Below are positions 39,270-50,407 of a stretch of 64,000 nucleotides of DNA, piece after piece. Position 1 is the first letter of the stretch, and each line of letters starts with the position of its first letter. The translations under genes were made by a program, and so were the position numbers. The stretch is from Aphrocallistes beatrix. Lineage: Eukaryota > Porifera > Hexactinellida > Sceptrulophora > Aphrocallistidae. Location: contig OY725503.1 in assembly GCA_963281255.1 (NCBI GenBank), positions 3,658,001 to 3,722,000 of the forward strand, written 5' to 3'. Below the pieces are notes generated by a model that worked only from the letters and a program-made list of their open reading frames with translations, did no database searches and had not been told where the DNA came from.

Positions 39270-39530
39270 CACAAAATTTGACAATTTTAAAATTTTATTA
39301 TGAGTAGTGATGACGTCATAACAAAGTGATGAGTCATCATTTTTTGATGATAGTTGTATCATATGTGAGGTATGTTAGTATACAGATTCTATTAAAATTT
39401 CAGCCTTCTATCTCCTATAATGGCTGAGTTATGCTCGAATAACTGTGTTGCTTAACTTTTTAAAATGTGACAATGACGTCATAATTCCATGATGAGTCGA
39501 CATTTTGCTCTGAGCTCAGAACTTACTGGA
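39270..39530. repeat. Two diverged copies of a TGACGTCA-containing repeat
   Basis: Blocks near 39305-39345 and 39468-39512 share TGACGTCATAA, then GATGAGTC, then CATTTT in the same order, about 160 bp apart. Each contains a palindromic TGACGTCA. This looks like a decayed interspersed repeat, but the CRE-like octamers could also bind bZIP factors. Confidence 0.45.
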
Positions 39531-39604
39531 GCCATAACCAAAAGACTCCCACATGCCAAAAATCAGCTTTCTATGACCGGCAGTTTCTTCAATCAATTCG
39601 TTAC

Positions 39605-39609
<5 letters not shown>

Positions 39610-39638
<29 letters not shown>
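39610..39638. repeat. (TA)n microsatellite, left of MITE
   Basis: Perfect AT dinucleotide run abutting the left end of the hAT-like element. A matching run continues on its right side. Confidence 0.9.
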
Positions 39639-39641
<3 letters not shown>

Positions 39642-40049
39642 GGTTGGGTTCAAGTACAATTGTACTTAAGTACTTCTGTACTTAAGTACATTTTTTTAGT
39701 ACTTGTAATTGTACTTAAGTACTTTCCACATTTTTCTAAAGTACTTGTACTTGTACTTAAGTACTTTCTTGTTGTTTGTGTTAGTGTCCAGTACTACTTC
39801 AACATTCAATTAAATAAATGTGTGTAATATTATTTAAACCATTTTGCACTATTAGTACAAGAGATTTATCATGAGAGCTTGGTACTTGTACTTAAGTACT
39901 TTCGCCATTTTTTCGTTGTACTTGTATTTGTACTTAAGTACTTTCCACATTTTTCTAAAGTACTTGTACTTGTACTTAAGTACTTTCGCCATTTTTTTGG
40001 TGTACTTGTACTTGTACTTAAGTACTTACAGAAGTACTTGAACCCAACC

Positions 40050-40052
<3 letters not shown>
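39639..40052. mobile_element. hAT-like MITE built of palindromic units
   Basis: A 414-bp element with near-perfect terminal inverted repeats beginning CAGGGTTGGGTTCAAGTAC (right end is the reverse complement). The interior is a minisatellite-like array of GTACTTAAGTAC palindromes separated by TTTC-type spacers. The CAGGG terminus suggests the hAT superfamily. It sits within a (TA)n microsatellite, so an 8-bp target duplication cannot be defined. No transposase. ORFs here are low-complexity artefacts. Confidence 0.8.

Positions 40053-40096
<44 letters not shown>
40053..40096. repeat. (TA)n microsatellite, right of MITE
   Basis: Perfect TA run on the right side of the hAT-like element, most simply the other half of the microsatellite it inserted into. 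Confidence 0.9.
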
Positions 40097-40100
<4 letters not shown>

Positions 40101-40269
40101 TAATCGAGTTTTATTAGTAAGGATTATGGTTAATAAGATAACTGAAAAACATCTAGAGCAAACAATGCAATTTTCCCATCCAATAAATTAAATATACAGA
40201 TTACACTTTTCACACTGGGTGATACTTTGAATTATATATACATACACTAAAACGTTTAAGTGATAACGT

Positions 40270-41886
40270 TCAGTCGTCCCATGGTGCTAGGCATCCAAAC
40301 TTCTCTGCTGCTAATGCCATTTTTTTCCATTCGAATTTCTGAGATAAAGACGAGGCCAAAGTAAGCCAATATTCTTGAAGTTTTACTAAAAGAGCTATCA
40401 AAACATCTATGCGCTGTCTAGATACATCATGATATTCGTTCGGATCATCTTTTATGTTAAATAGGACAAGTGGAGAAAATATAGGACCATTGGAAGAGGA
40501 GTTGAAAGTTAATTTACTGTCGTTGTACTCTCCAATAAAATTAGGCGGGGAGTTTAACATATCTGGCGGGGAATTTTCTAAGTTGGGCGGGGGGATCCAC
40601 CCACACATGTATGGATTAGAATGTAAATTGCAACCTGCCCATATTCCTGTTAGAAGTTTCCAATTACCAACTCGTATCGCACTCGTTACGTGTCCGTTAC
40701 TGGATGACGAGTACATGTTATGCAATATTTCAGAGCGTGTGGGCGGACTAGAATTGTCCAATCCTCGTAATATCAATGCTGATTGGTCTACACCATCAAA
40801 TCCTTCATAATTTTTCGGATTTCCCCCAGCAAGACTAACTAGTGTTGGATACCAGTCACTTACATGGAATAAACCATTCTCAATACGGCCGGGATTACTC
40901 AAAAGAGGAGAGTGTATAAAAGCAGGGACGCGGATGCCACCTTCAAACAGTGTGAACTTCCCTCCTCTCAAAGGATAGTTCACCCCAGAAGAACCAGGTT
41001 TCGTCCACCCACCATTATCAGATGCAAAAATAACGATAGTATTGTTCCAGAAGACCGCACCCTTCTCTTTCAAAGCTGATACGACTACTCTTACACTCTC
41101 GTCCATTGCAGAAAGCATTCCTAGAGCGATTTGCCTATCCAATGCGACAGTGGAAGAGTATGGATCACGGAAAGTTTGAGGTACTTGGTTGGGGGTATGC
41201 ATGAGTTGCATTGGGAGGTACAAGAACAGTGGGACTTCATCATTATGTTGCTTTATGATTCTCTGAGCTTCTCGTGTAAATATGTCAGTGGCATACTCTC
41301 CTGTCAAATTGGATACACAATCGGAATTGTTATGAAGGTCCAGCGCCCAATGTGGGCCAGGTCGCGGTAGAATGTTGTAGCTAAGGTGTGAGTAATGGTA
41401 TAAAGATGATCCATAGAATCCTAAAAACGTGTCAAAACCGCGATTCGTAGGGAGGTACTCTGACTTGTAAAACCCCAAATGCCACTTTCCTATTATATGC
41501 GTGGCATAGCCTAACTCTTTCAGAGCCTGGGGAAGTAGTTTCAGATTCAGAGGCAGACCGACAGCTACTTGGTTCCTGGTATCTACACGCTGGTAGCCGA
41601 AATGCATCGGATATCTTCCCGTCATAAGCGAAGCTCTACTAGCCGTGCACAACGGCTGTGTATAGTACTGCTCGAGTATAGCTCCACCATTGGCAAGAGT
41701 ATCGAGGTTTGGAGTGCGGACGGATGGAGCGTGGTAGCCTATATCATGGAAACCTTGATCATCTGAGAGAACTAGAACGATGTTAGGTCTCGAGGTGTAT
41801 GCGGATAGGTAGAATGGAAGCATTATTGTTAATGTGAGGAGTTGCTGTAACCATGCCATACTGCTAAATGTGGAGTTTAGATTCAT
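40270..41886 (-). CDS. Arylsulfatase B-like enzyme with C-x-A-x-R signature
   Basis: A 538-residue single-exon ORF. The signal peptide starts at Met1 or Met10 (MAWLQQLLT) and the mature chain starts around SRPNIVLVLSDD. The catalytic signature is CTASR at 80-84, with Ala in place of Pro; C-x-A-x-R is tolerated in some sulfatases, so activity is expected. SDD, RYPMH, GKWHLG, the NRGFDTFLG block, SDNGGW and LRGGKFTLFEGG are all present. Substrates are probably sulfated glycans. It is the nearest gene upstream of the FOXL2-like gene, which is transcribed the other way. Confidence 0.93.
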   Translation of the reverse strand: MNLNSTFSSMAWLQQLLTLTIMLPFYLSAYTSRPNIVLVLSDDQGFHDIGYHAPSVRTPNLDTLANGGAILEQYYTQPLCTASRASLMTGRYPMHFGYQRVDTRNQVAVGLPLNLKLLPQALKELGYATHIIGKWHLGFYKSEYLPTNRGFDTFLGFYGSSLYHYSHLSYNILPRPGPHWALDLHNNSDCVSNLTGEYATDIFTREAQRIIKQHNDEVPLFLYLPMQLMHTPNQVPQTFRDPYSSTVALDRQIALGMLSAMDESVRVVVSALKEKGAVFWNNTIVIFASDNGGWTKPGSSGVNYPLRGGKFTLFEGGIRVPAFIHSPLLSNPGRIENGLFHVSDWYPTLVSLAGGNPKNYEGFDGVDQSALILRGLDNSSPPTRSEILHNMYSSSSNGHVTSAIRVGNWKLLTGIWAGCNLHSNPYMCGWIPPPNLENSPPDMLNSPPNFIGEYNDSKLTFNSSSNGPIFSPLVLFNIKDDPNEYHDVSRQRIDVLIALLVKLQEYWLTLASSLSQKFEWKKMALAAEKFGCLAPWDD

Positions 41887-42489
41887 TAGTGTCTATTCAA
41901 TGATGGTTGAAATATAATTCCTGTAATAAGCAAGTGCATTTATATTCAGTGTTGTGCTAAATGTCTTACCCAGTTTTTTTAATAATGAAATTGCAATACA
42001 AAGATCCTAACTATTGATTAGTCAGCACAATTCACCACCTTTATCATGAAGGTGTTAAAAAAATATTTACTCAAGGTGATATAAAAATATCCAGATTTCA
42101 TTTCAATTATTCAAAAAAAAATCACGATCGCGTAGACAAACGGAAGTTGCATATCTATGCAAAATGAGAGACATCTCTTACAGAAGCTATATACCAACAT
42201 TGTCTGGGATATGATGATATTTTTTAACGAGTATATGGTAGAGGATTATATTTCATAATAGCTTAGTTCCTACATACATAATGTATATATTTCTTATGTG
42301 AAAGTACAGCTATCCAAGTATAAATAAACAGCGAATTAGATACCCAAGACTAATCAATTCAAAAGGTGATAATTATACACAAACTTTACTCGTCTTAGCT
42401 ATTCAAAACAATCTTGTTAGCACAATCATAATTACGCTTGTTCTTTTTTATTATAAACAAATCATATCTCTATACAAAACATTGAATCA
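41887..42489. other. Divergent intergenic region
   Basis: About 600 bp between the 5' ends of the sulfatase (minus) and FOXL2-like (plus) genes, so it should hold both promoters. AT-rich; no specific motif can be claimed. Confidence 0.5.
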
Positions 42490-43554
42490 ATGTTCATGTC
42501 TGATCGGAGTGAATCACAAATGCAAACCCTTACGAGAGATACATTTCACACGTTTCCAGCTGCGTATTCGCATATTATCTTCCAACAACATCCTTTAGAG
42601 CAGCAGGCACTAAACGCTGCTAACATTTCGTATAACAACAATACGGGGCACTTGATGCCTCCTCATGAAAACTTCGCACTGCCTCTTCCAATTAACAATA
42701 AAGATGAATATGCTCATTCCAATATACAAAACTGTCAACAGGTCTCAAGAGGACGAAATAATTTACCGAATATGAAGAAACGTAAACAGGATCAGAATGA
42801 ACTCACACCACCTTCAGAAGAAGAAGGCAAGCACGATGAAAAACCTCCGTTTTCATATGTAGCACTGATTGCGATGGCAATAAAACATTCTCCTGAAAAG
42901 CGGCTTACGCTGAGTGGGATCTACCAGTACATCATTGATAAGTTTCCCTATTATGGCAGGAATAAGAAAGGGTGGCAGAATTCCATCCGACACAATCTCT
43001 CGCTGAACGAATGCTTCAAGAAAGTGGCTAAAGAAGGAGGGGACCGGAAAGGATGCTACTGGACTTTGGACCCTATTTGTGAGGAAATGTTCGAAAATGG
43101 GAATTTCAAGCGACGCAAGCGTATGAAGAGACCTACCAAACAGTCTCATCCGAAGCAGCCAATCTACTTCTCAGCCAGATCACAGATGGAAACACAGAGT
43201 CTACTACACCAGATAAGCCCGACCTATGCCAACTGGCCAGGGTGCACCCCGTCCACCCCATCCACCCCATGTACCCCTAACACACCACTCTACTCCTTCC
43301 CCCCACCAAATTTCGCAGCAATGCAATCAAACTTTTTAACCCCGCATGTTGCATTTAACCCTGAATTGGCAAATAATCCACTGTATAACTCAATGCCAGC
43401 TGTGAGCCAGAGACCAGATAACGGAACACTCGGGGGCTACCTCCCAGGAGTTGGTGCAGGGATGGGTTCAATTCCATTCCAAGCAGTCGCCCTCTTTCAA
43501 CAACAACAACGATCTGAATTGGCTAGCCAACAGTGTAAAGTTGAGGAAACTTGA
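42490..43554 (+). CDS. FOXL2: Forkhead transcription factor, FOXL2-like
   Basis: A 354-residue single-exon ORF. The forkhead domain is at about 118-212: [17 protein letters not shown], the [20 protein letters not shown] block, [15 protein letters not shown] and KGCYWTLDP, followed by the basic wing RRKRMKRP. The GIYQYII and RRKRMKRP blocks are close to FOXL2, which is also intronless in vertebrates. The C-terminus is rich in Pro/Thr ([13 protein letters not shown]) and ends with a Gln run. FOXL2 controls gonadal and craniofacial cell identity in vertebrates; the role in this organism is unknown. Confidence 0.9.
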   Translation: MFMSDRSESQMQTLTRDTFHTFPAAYSHIIFQQHPLEQQALNAANISYNNNTGHLMPPHENFALPLPINNKDEYAHSNIQNCQQVSRGRNNLPNMKKRKQDQNELTPPSEEEGKHDEKPPFSYVALIAMAIKHSPEKRLTLSGIYQYIIDKFPYYGRNKKGWQNSIRHNLSLNECFKKVAKEGGDRKGCYWTLDPICEEMFENGNFKRRKRMKRPTKQSHPKQPIYFSARSQMETQSLLHQISPTYANWPGCTPSTPSTPCTPNTPLYSFPPPNFAAMQSNFLTPHVAFNPELANNPLYNSMPAVSQRPDNGTLGGYLPGVGAGMGSIPFQAVALFQQQQRSELASQQCKVEET

Positions 43555-44744
43555 ATTCGTTTAAAACTATTGTTGTAGCTAAGCTGAATCCATATATTCA
43601 TGGGTCCCTTTATGGTTAATTTGTTTAACTTTTGTATCGTTAATAGGGTGCTCAATGAAGTTGATTACACTAGATTATGAAAATAAATTTAAATCCATAT
43701 AATTAAATACGCGATAGTGTATATGTATACTAACGATATCCTAGAACTTAAAATTCTAACAAAATCGAAACAGTCTAACCTCCGATAGTGAACACCTCTG
43801 TTTATTAAACACCTCGATATAGTGAACACCATATTTTGAACAGTACATACAGGACATGTCTCAATTAAAATGTACTACTGTTTAATGAACACCTCGATAT
43901 TCCCGAAGGTGTTCAATATAGAGGTTGGACTGTATTCTCTTTCCTCCCATAATGAATAATTATTGATTATTAGATAATAAGTTTCACACAGTTGAAATTC
44001 AGGTTAGCGTGATGATAATTCTATCACGAGGCAGATTATGATTACTATGAATAATATATCGTTATGAAACTTTGATGTATTGGAATGTGTGTGTATTCAA
44101 AAATCTTCTTTGATTCAAAAAGTACAGCAATTATGAAGTCTAAAATCTTCTTTTGATGTCGAGAGCAAATTATTCTTATAATTCGCTTCTCATTTAAATA
44201 GGCCAGGAACATATCACTTTATTCATTCATATACATGCAACCTGCACCATCAAATAATCGGAATAACTTGGTCTGATTCAGAAAAATGCGCGCATGATTC
44301 GATAGAAAGCATCACTCATTTGAGAAGTCAAATTCAGTGATCAGCTTTCACAACACAACATAGCTTGAGCATTAATATTGTACACGTTCGTCATAGGATG
44401 AACGAGGTGATCAAATTTAACTAATTAGAAAAGTTGTTTTTTAAAATCCACCATTTGTCTCTTTTCATGCCCACGTGATCTCTGCCAGATATATTCGTTG
44501 CTTAAGTAATACTATAGCGATTCTGTTAATTTATGTAAAGACAATCTAAATAATCAGGATCCTCTATCAAGGATAGTAAGCTAGATTGATAGACAACAAG
44601 TTGATCGAAAAGCGGTCCATTAAGCTTTTTTTAGTGTACAGAGTTCACTAATTCCAGCTATTAGTATTAAATGCATATGTTTTGCAATAAATATATATTA
44701 AATGTGAACAACAATTCTTCTAATGCAGACATTAATAAATGAAA
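43555..44744. other. Intergenic with one MITE
   Basis: Convergent gap between the FOXL2-like gene and OTUD3. It includes an AATAAA-like signal near 43682 and the MITE at 43771-43932. No additional gene recognised. Confidence 0.55.
43771..43932. mobile_element. Short pogo/Tigger-type MITE
   Basis: About 160 bp with inverted ends CAGTCTAACCTC and (rc) CAGTCCAACCTC. Internal inverted segments repeat GAACACCTC and ATAGTGAACACC. The right side is followed by TA, but the left flank is not TA, so the target duplication is imperfect. No coding capacity. Confidence 0.65.
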
Positions 44745-47700
44745 CTAAATTGCCAAACCTTCGAAATCTTCACTAAAGTCGTCATCAAAATAAGAATTTG
44801 GTTGGTTTCCTTGCTTTGCGTCGCCTTTCTTTTGTGTTTCTGTCCGCCGAGATTTTCTCTCTGCTTTGGCTAACTCTTTTCTTTTCTTATTTGATAATTT
44901 GGGCTGAGCAGTCTACAATAAATATTTTCAAAATTATTCACCCTAAAATTCAATTAATCGTATGCAGAGGTCAAAAGGTGAATGACCACATAACATGTAT
45001 GGCGATAATTAAATAATCTTCAGCTAGTAATATCCATGTAAAATTATCTATCAAATTTAAACAAACATTGGATGATTAGATTTATATTTTTATACAAATA
45101 TTGAAAAAGGCTATTTTCTTGCAAAAAGCTATAATTATACTGGTAATAAGATATTTTTGAACTTTTTTTCTCTCGATTATTTCTGAAAAAATGTAGTATT
45201 AGTCATCAATAGCCATTGGAAACGCAAGCAAAAATTAATGTGAAAAATTGGAATCAATTAGCAGCAGAACGCAATGCGAGATAAGTCAACTTTCGTCTAG
45301 CACACTCATAGTACTTGTGACTTGTATATTGTTTTGAAGATAAATAATTATTAAACAATACTAAAATCAAATAATTCCATTGCTAAAACACACGCATTAC
45401 GACAAGTCTAAATTTAATTGTGCAATGAGCCAATCGATGATGCAGTGATTGCTTCAAACTCAGTTCGGAAAAACAATGTGTCGTCGTGATTCAGTATACG
45501 TTGTTTGAACTTAAGGATTGGAAACACCGGAGAGTTGTTATTCTCTCGTTCTGACTACTAAAATATATGTAGAATCAGCAAATAATTTATCAGTTCACTA
45601 AGTTGCAATCACAAACTTTCGTGTTTTGAGTTAAGTAGATACTATTACGTGTTCAAGACACAGTGGAATAGTGTAAAGTATTAGATACCTGTTGTTTCTT
45701 AGTGGGAAGCTGCTTAGCTTGTGGGTGTAGTTGTTGCTGCTGCTTTGGTTTTTCTTTAGAATCAATTGAGACAGGTTTAGAGTTGGATGCTTTCACAACA
45801 ACGCCACTGTCCTTAGTTTGCTGATTCGGATACTCATCTGTTTATTAATAGAAAAATAGAACTAGAACCTAAATCAGTTCGAGGTACAAGTTTGATTGTG
45901 TGTTTACAATAAGAGATATTTTTATCTTATTAAAATGTTGCTATTTACACTAATTAATTGGTAGCTATCTAATGAAACATATTGATAAAATGGTATTCAG
46001 CATATATGAGAGCATTCCGCATAACATTCAGTATTAATTCAGCATAGCACAATGAATGAGGATAGAATTTCAATTGATGTCGACAACACCTGCTGGCTAG
46101 ACACAAAACCCTATCTTCCACCTACTCCAGAATAATACATTAGCCGTGAGAGTGTAGCAAACTAGTTGATACAATGTCACAAGTATGTAAAGAATCAGTC
46201 TTCTTATCAAGCAATTAAGTGGTGCTAGAGCACAGGTCTGTGCGCGCATACTTGATTTCTGATTACGTGACGTCTTGTCTCTGAATCGAACGAATGCTGT
46301 TTGAGGTTCAGATCAAAAAACCCGAAGACACGCATGTTTTTTCTTGCACAAGTTTCTAGAATCACCCCATGCTTACTATGATATTATTACGTCCAAGGCC
46401 ATCAGACATGGGGCGACCATGGCCGTCCCACTTTTGAGGAGCTCCCGACGGCACTGATTACGTCACTGTGGAATTTCAAGCCAATAATAAATGCCTTCAG
46501 TGCATTTAGAATTTCAAGTAAGAGCAAATAATAACAGCAAAGTGTACGGATCATCCAAAATCCAAAAGGATCTAACATTACAACTCAAGACAGTGAACCA
46601 AGATTAGAATAGTATTCTAATTAAAACCAATTATAAGAATTTATTAAAGATTAAGAAATGATTTGTTGTTATTTCCAATGTACTTTTCGGCATAGCGTTA
46701 ATGGCATTGTAAAAAGCCCATTAATCAAATATCACAGATTAACATTTATCGCCGATATAATGTTATCTAATCAAAAACTTTCTCAGAAATTGACTACGAA
46801 TGGATGTTAGAACACGTTTCATGCTAGCCAAGAGACAAAAGAACAGACGAATTCTCTTAGCAATGGTCGGTGTAGCTGTAGCTATTTCAATCCCTCTCTA
46901 TCCCATTTTCATACATCCACGGATTACAGGACTCACTTTTCAGGATATCAGGAAAGAAGCTTGGAATAGAAAATAATAGATTTTATATGTTTTCGAATTT
47001 ATCAATAAATGTTTCGTTTACTTAAATATCGTCTTAATCTGTAATACCCGATATACATATATACGAGTAATTAATTTGAAATATATTCATAAATTTACTA
47101 TTAAAAAAATTCTTTCCCTTGCATAAATTTAAGACTTAACACCTTGTTGGGAATTAGTGCTTCATTGCTAAAATTATATTCAAAAAAACTTCATAAACAA
47201 GCGATATATCTGTTATTTTGGATAAAATAAATTTCACTCAAAATTTCGAAATTCCTTTTAGCTCTAAGGTATCACAAACCTGCAAGCACCATAATCTGTA
47301 ATACTTGAACAATTGCTTCAGAAACATCCCAGTTATTATCTTCCAAAGCTTGACACAGAGTTGATTTATCCTAGAATGTACTTGCAATATAATCAATGTG
47401 ATTATCGAATTATTTTCAACTGATTAAACTAATTAGTATTTATGAAATGCTCACTTGGCAGCCTGTGGCTTGCATGAGATTCATATAATCTTCTTCAAAA
47501 GATGACTTTGTACTAGTTTCCTTTGCTGGAGGACAGTAATTAGGTTGAGGGAGATCAGAGATTGATGTTATGATTGGATCGAATGGATCAAGATCAAATT
47601 CTTGAGAGAGATAGTCTGGGGGTTGGCAATATTTTTCAGGAGCTTGTGTCTTGGTTCTAGGTTGGCTCTTAGCCTGACTATGAATCTACAACATTTGAAA

Positions 47701-50407
47701 ACGTTCAGACATGCAATTAGCTCTACTGACTTTGAGTACTATTACTTTGACAGTGGGTAATTGCTTCGCCTCCTCTCCAAATAAGCCAGGGACCACAGAT
47801 GAATAGTGATCTTCTTCATTGTGGTAAGCTAAGTGGAGAGAGATTTTAGCTGAACGGCCTGGATTGGCTTCTATCACCCACGGCATCTCGTCTAGCTGGT
47901 GAATCACAATATCCACATTCCTTAAACGAGAGAAAGCTACCAGAGTCTCATTCCCTCCGAAAACTCCGTCTTTTGATAGCTCTTTTACTAAAGAAATTCC
48001 ATATTAAACAATGGTATGTTTGTTCGTATTAACTTGGGTGACTAAAGGTATAAATAAGTTATTTCAGAAACATTCTATTATATCATGTCTTATTACAAAC
48101 ACAATTTCACTAACATTTTCTATTCACTAGCTCCAAGTCTCTAACTGAACTCTCCCTTGCCTAATCATATGCTGTAAACTATCTCCAGCCTCTACCTCAG
48201 TAATACCTTTACTTTCCATTATTATACCCCTCAAGACTTCCATTACGTTATTAGGCATATCTTTGGCGTTGCCAGCTATCAATATGACACAATTTTCCAT
48301 CAAAAGCTGTTTGATTAAAGGTTTCTCCACAGCAATTCTATGCTGTACGTAATTCTTGTTAGAGGTATCACGAGAAAATGCAGTGAAGAGCTTTAATGAA
48401 TTTACACTTTCGTATGTTTCCCATTCGTGTTCAAAATAGAAGTCTTTTGACTTGTAACGACACCCGAAAAAGAGGTAGTTGTTCTGAATTCCTTCAAATG
48501 CTCTCTGGCATATGATTGATCTGAAAGGAGCAACTCCAGTACCAGGACCAATCATGATGTAGGGGTCTAATGGAAATTTGGTCAAGTTGAATGTGCCTTT
48601 CTTAACCCAGATAGGAATCGTATCACCAGTATTCAAGTTGCTCAACCAATTTGAACACAACCCTAATCTAGAATTAGGCAGCTTGGTCCTATACTCGACA
48701 CGGGCAACCAGCAAGTGAATCTGGTTAGGGTGAACTGAAGGGGAGGAAGCGATGGAGAAGGGTCTAGGTTTGATGGTGGGGATAAGATCCAGGAGGTAAG
48801 TTAGAGGTATGTCGGAAGCTGTCTTTGGGAAATCCTGTAACACTTCAAGAAGCATCTTCCTTGGCCGATAACAGTAATCGAACAGATCATCTTGACCTTG
48901 TGAGGAAGAAAATTCAGTCAGCCTTTCTCTCTCGAGTTCATCTCGAGATAACTTACTGAGAAGACTGAAGAACGATCTTCTTGGTCTGCAGGTTAAGTCC
49001 AGATTTAATGCGAAATCTGATACAGTGCATTCATGGCTGATATTAGCTGGCAAATTTCGTTTATTTTCATTCGGTAAAATTGATAAGATCGTTCGAGGCT
49101 CTAAATTGAGTATTTTTATGAATTCTTTAACGACCGCAGCTGAGTTCAGAGGTTGTATCATCGCAACATCACCAGGATAATACTTTATATCTGATCCGTT
49201 TACATCAACTATGACATGTCGTGTATCCTGGAAATGATCCTTTGATGTTAATCTTTCATTTGATACGAGCTTAGACAGATAAGGAGATATCTCAGAATAT
49301 TGCGCAGTTATTTTATGGTTTGAAGTTGAACTCATTTTGTCAGGTTGAATGGATATATTAAACTTCGGTGGAGGTAAAGAGGTATCCAGTATAGCTTCTA
49401 AACCATTCGGAATGGGACACATTGATAGTAGCTTAGTGGAGATGTCAGAAAGCCATGGGAGTGTGACTGCATCTAAGCCGAGCTCATGTTGCTCATCCGC
49501 TAGAGTTAGAGGGTAGAGTGGTGTCGCTCCCAACTGTTTGAGCCTTTTTTCAAGTCGCTTTGCTACAAAATTAAATTTCTGATAAGAGGAGTCTCCTAAG
49601 CCTAGAACGGTGAATAAGGTGTTCTCTAGTGAATTTGGTGGTAAATCACAACGCAAAAGGAACTTCCATGCTGATTTCATGTTATCAGGCTCTTCTCCTT
49701 GTCCAGTGGTTGAACATATGAATATGGAAATATTTTCGTTTATAAGGTTTTGTATTGGATAAGCGTCCATGGAGCAAACTTCAACTTGAAAATGGCGATT
49801 TTTTAGTAAGATATACAGTTCTTCTGATAGGTCTTCAGCCATACCGGTTTGAGAGCCGTACAATAGGAGTACTCGTCTACTAACCGATTCCATCTAAGCT
49901 AGGAGAATAATCTGAATACACATGTAAAAAGGAGAGCTTAAAAAATAAATAAATTTATAATTTTATCGTAGAACTATTCAGCCTACCAAATTTCTCTAAA
50001 GTCATTTCATCCTCCACCCACGGTCTAAAATCAGGTGCGTTATCCAAGATGAACTGGCAAACTTCAGCTCGATACTGCCAATGCTTCGTGTGATCTTGTT
50101 CATACTGATCAGCCAGAGCTCTGAACAAACAATTCCTAAAATGGACATAATGACAAACATCTCTTATTTAAAATGATGGCAAATGAGTCAGATAGAAGCA
50201 TCACCCATCTCCTAATATTTGTTTTAATTTAAGACCTCTTGTCTTAAGCTGTAGATTCAAACTGATGAAAGCCTTGTCATTTTCGTTCAGATATTTTCTG
50301 GCTTCTTGTTGTCTTCTCAAAGCTTTTCGCATTTGATTGTCCCTCAAATGTTCTTGTTTCTTGTGATGGGATCCATGCCCTCCTTTCCCTTTGTGTTTCT
50401 TCGGCAT
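44745..50407 (-). CDS. OTUD3: OTUD3 deubiquitinase, host of two nested genes
   Basis: Seven exons join in frame: 50407-50205, 50135-49987, 47987-47731, 47685-47455, 47370-47280, 45837-45689 and 44912-44745, giving 415 residues (human 398). The OTU core has the catalytic DGNCLFRAL (split across the exon 1/2 junction), FGGNETLVAFSR and the NVDIVIHQL block, with the His strand EEDHYSSVV. A UBA-like segment follows (ATGCQDKSTLCQALEDNN). The tail is basic (LSNKKRKELAKAERK) and ends FEGLAI. OTUD3 removes ubiquitin chains from cytosolic substrates. Intron 2 (about 2.0 kb) contains NDOR1 on the same strand. Intron 5 (about 1.4 kb) contains a microprotein on the opposite strand. The exon 3/4 boundary needs either a 45-bp intron or read-through of a TAG. 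Confidence 0.88.
46800..46976 (+). CDS. 58-residue membrane microprotein, possibly SMIM20-like
   Basis: A small ORF on the plus strand inside intron 5 of OTUD3. A basic N-terminus (AKRQKNRR) precedes one hydrophobic helix, then LYPIFIHPRIT and a charged tail. SMIM20 (MITRAC7), a cytochrome c oxidase assembly factor of the inner mitochondrial membrane, has the same helix-YPI-x-x-x-P arrangement and similar length (67). The match rests on few residues, so the name is a suggestion. The surrounding intron shows no other coding signal. Confidence 0.5.
   Translation: MDVRTRFMLAKRQKNRRILLAMVGVAVAISIPLYPIFIHPRITGLTFQDIRKEAWNRK
48127..49893 (-). CDS. NDOR1: NADPH-dependent diflavin oxidoreductase 1, nested in OTUD3
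   Basis: A 588-residue intronless ORF (human 597). The N-terminal flavodoxin domain binds FMN (LLYGSQTGMAEDLSEEL, STTGQGEEPDN, LGLGDSSY). The FAD domain includes YPGDVAMIQP and RPFSIASSP. The NADPH domain has MIGPGTGVAPFRS, YLFFGCR and the C-terminal tryptophan (LETWS). It passes electrons from NADPH to CIAPIN1/anamorsin for cytosolic iron-sulfur cluster assembly. It lies wholly within intron 2 of OTUD3 on the same strand. No introns, unlike its host. Confidence 0.95.
   Translation of the reverse strand: MESVSRRVLLLYGSQTGMAEDLSEELYILLKNRHFQVEVCSMDAYPIQNLINENISIFICSTTGQGEEPDNMKSAWKFLLRCDLPPNSLENTLFTVLGLGDSSYQKFNFVAKRLEKRLKQLGATPLYPLTLADEQHELGLDAVTLPWLSDISTKLLSMCPIPNGLEAILDTSLPPPKFNISIQPDKMSSTSNHKITAQYSEISPYLSKLVSNERLTSKDHFQDTRHVIVDVNGSDIKYYPGDVAMIQPLNSAAVVKEFIKILNLEPRTILSILPNENKRNLPANISHECTVSDFALNLDLTCRPRRSFFSLLSKLSRDELERERLTEFSSSQGQDDLFDYCYRPRKMLLEVLQDFPKTASDIPLTYLLDLIPTIKPRPFSIASSPSVHPNQIHLLVARVEYRTKLPNSRLGLCSNWLSNLNTGDTIPIWVKKGTFNLTKFPLDPYIMIGPGTGVAPFRSIICQRAFEGIQNNYLFFGCRYKSKDFYFEHEWETYESVNSLKLFTAFSRDTSNKNYVQHRIAVEKPLIKQLLMENCVILIAGNAKDMPNNVMEVLRGIIMESKGITEVEAGDSLQHMIRQGRVQLETWS

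Noticed and set aside
39489-40103. Plus-strand ORFs with repeated VLVLKYF residues
   Set aside because: They are translations of the palindromic MITE interior and the TA microsatellite, not genes.
46371-46460. Relatively GC-rich patch in OTUD3 intron 5 with CCATGG and TTACGT motifs
   Set aside because: No coding frame, inverted ends or RNA fold I can support. Possibly an old repeat, but nothing definite.
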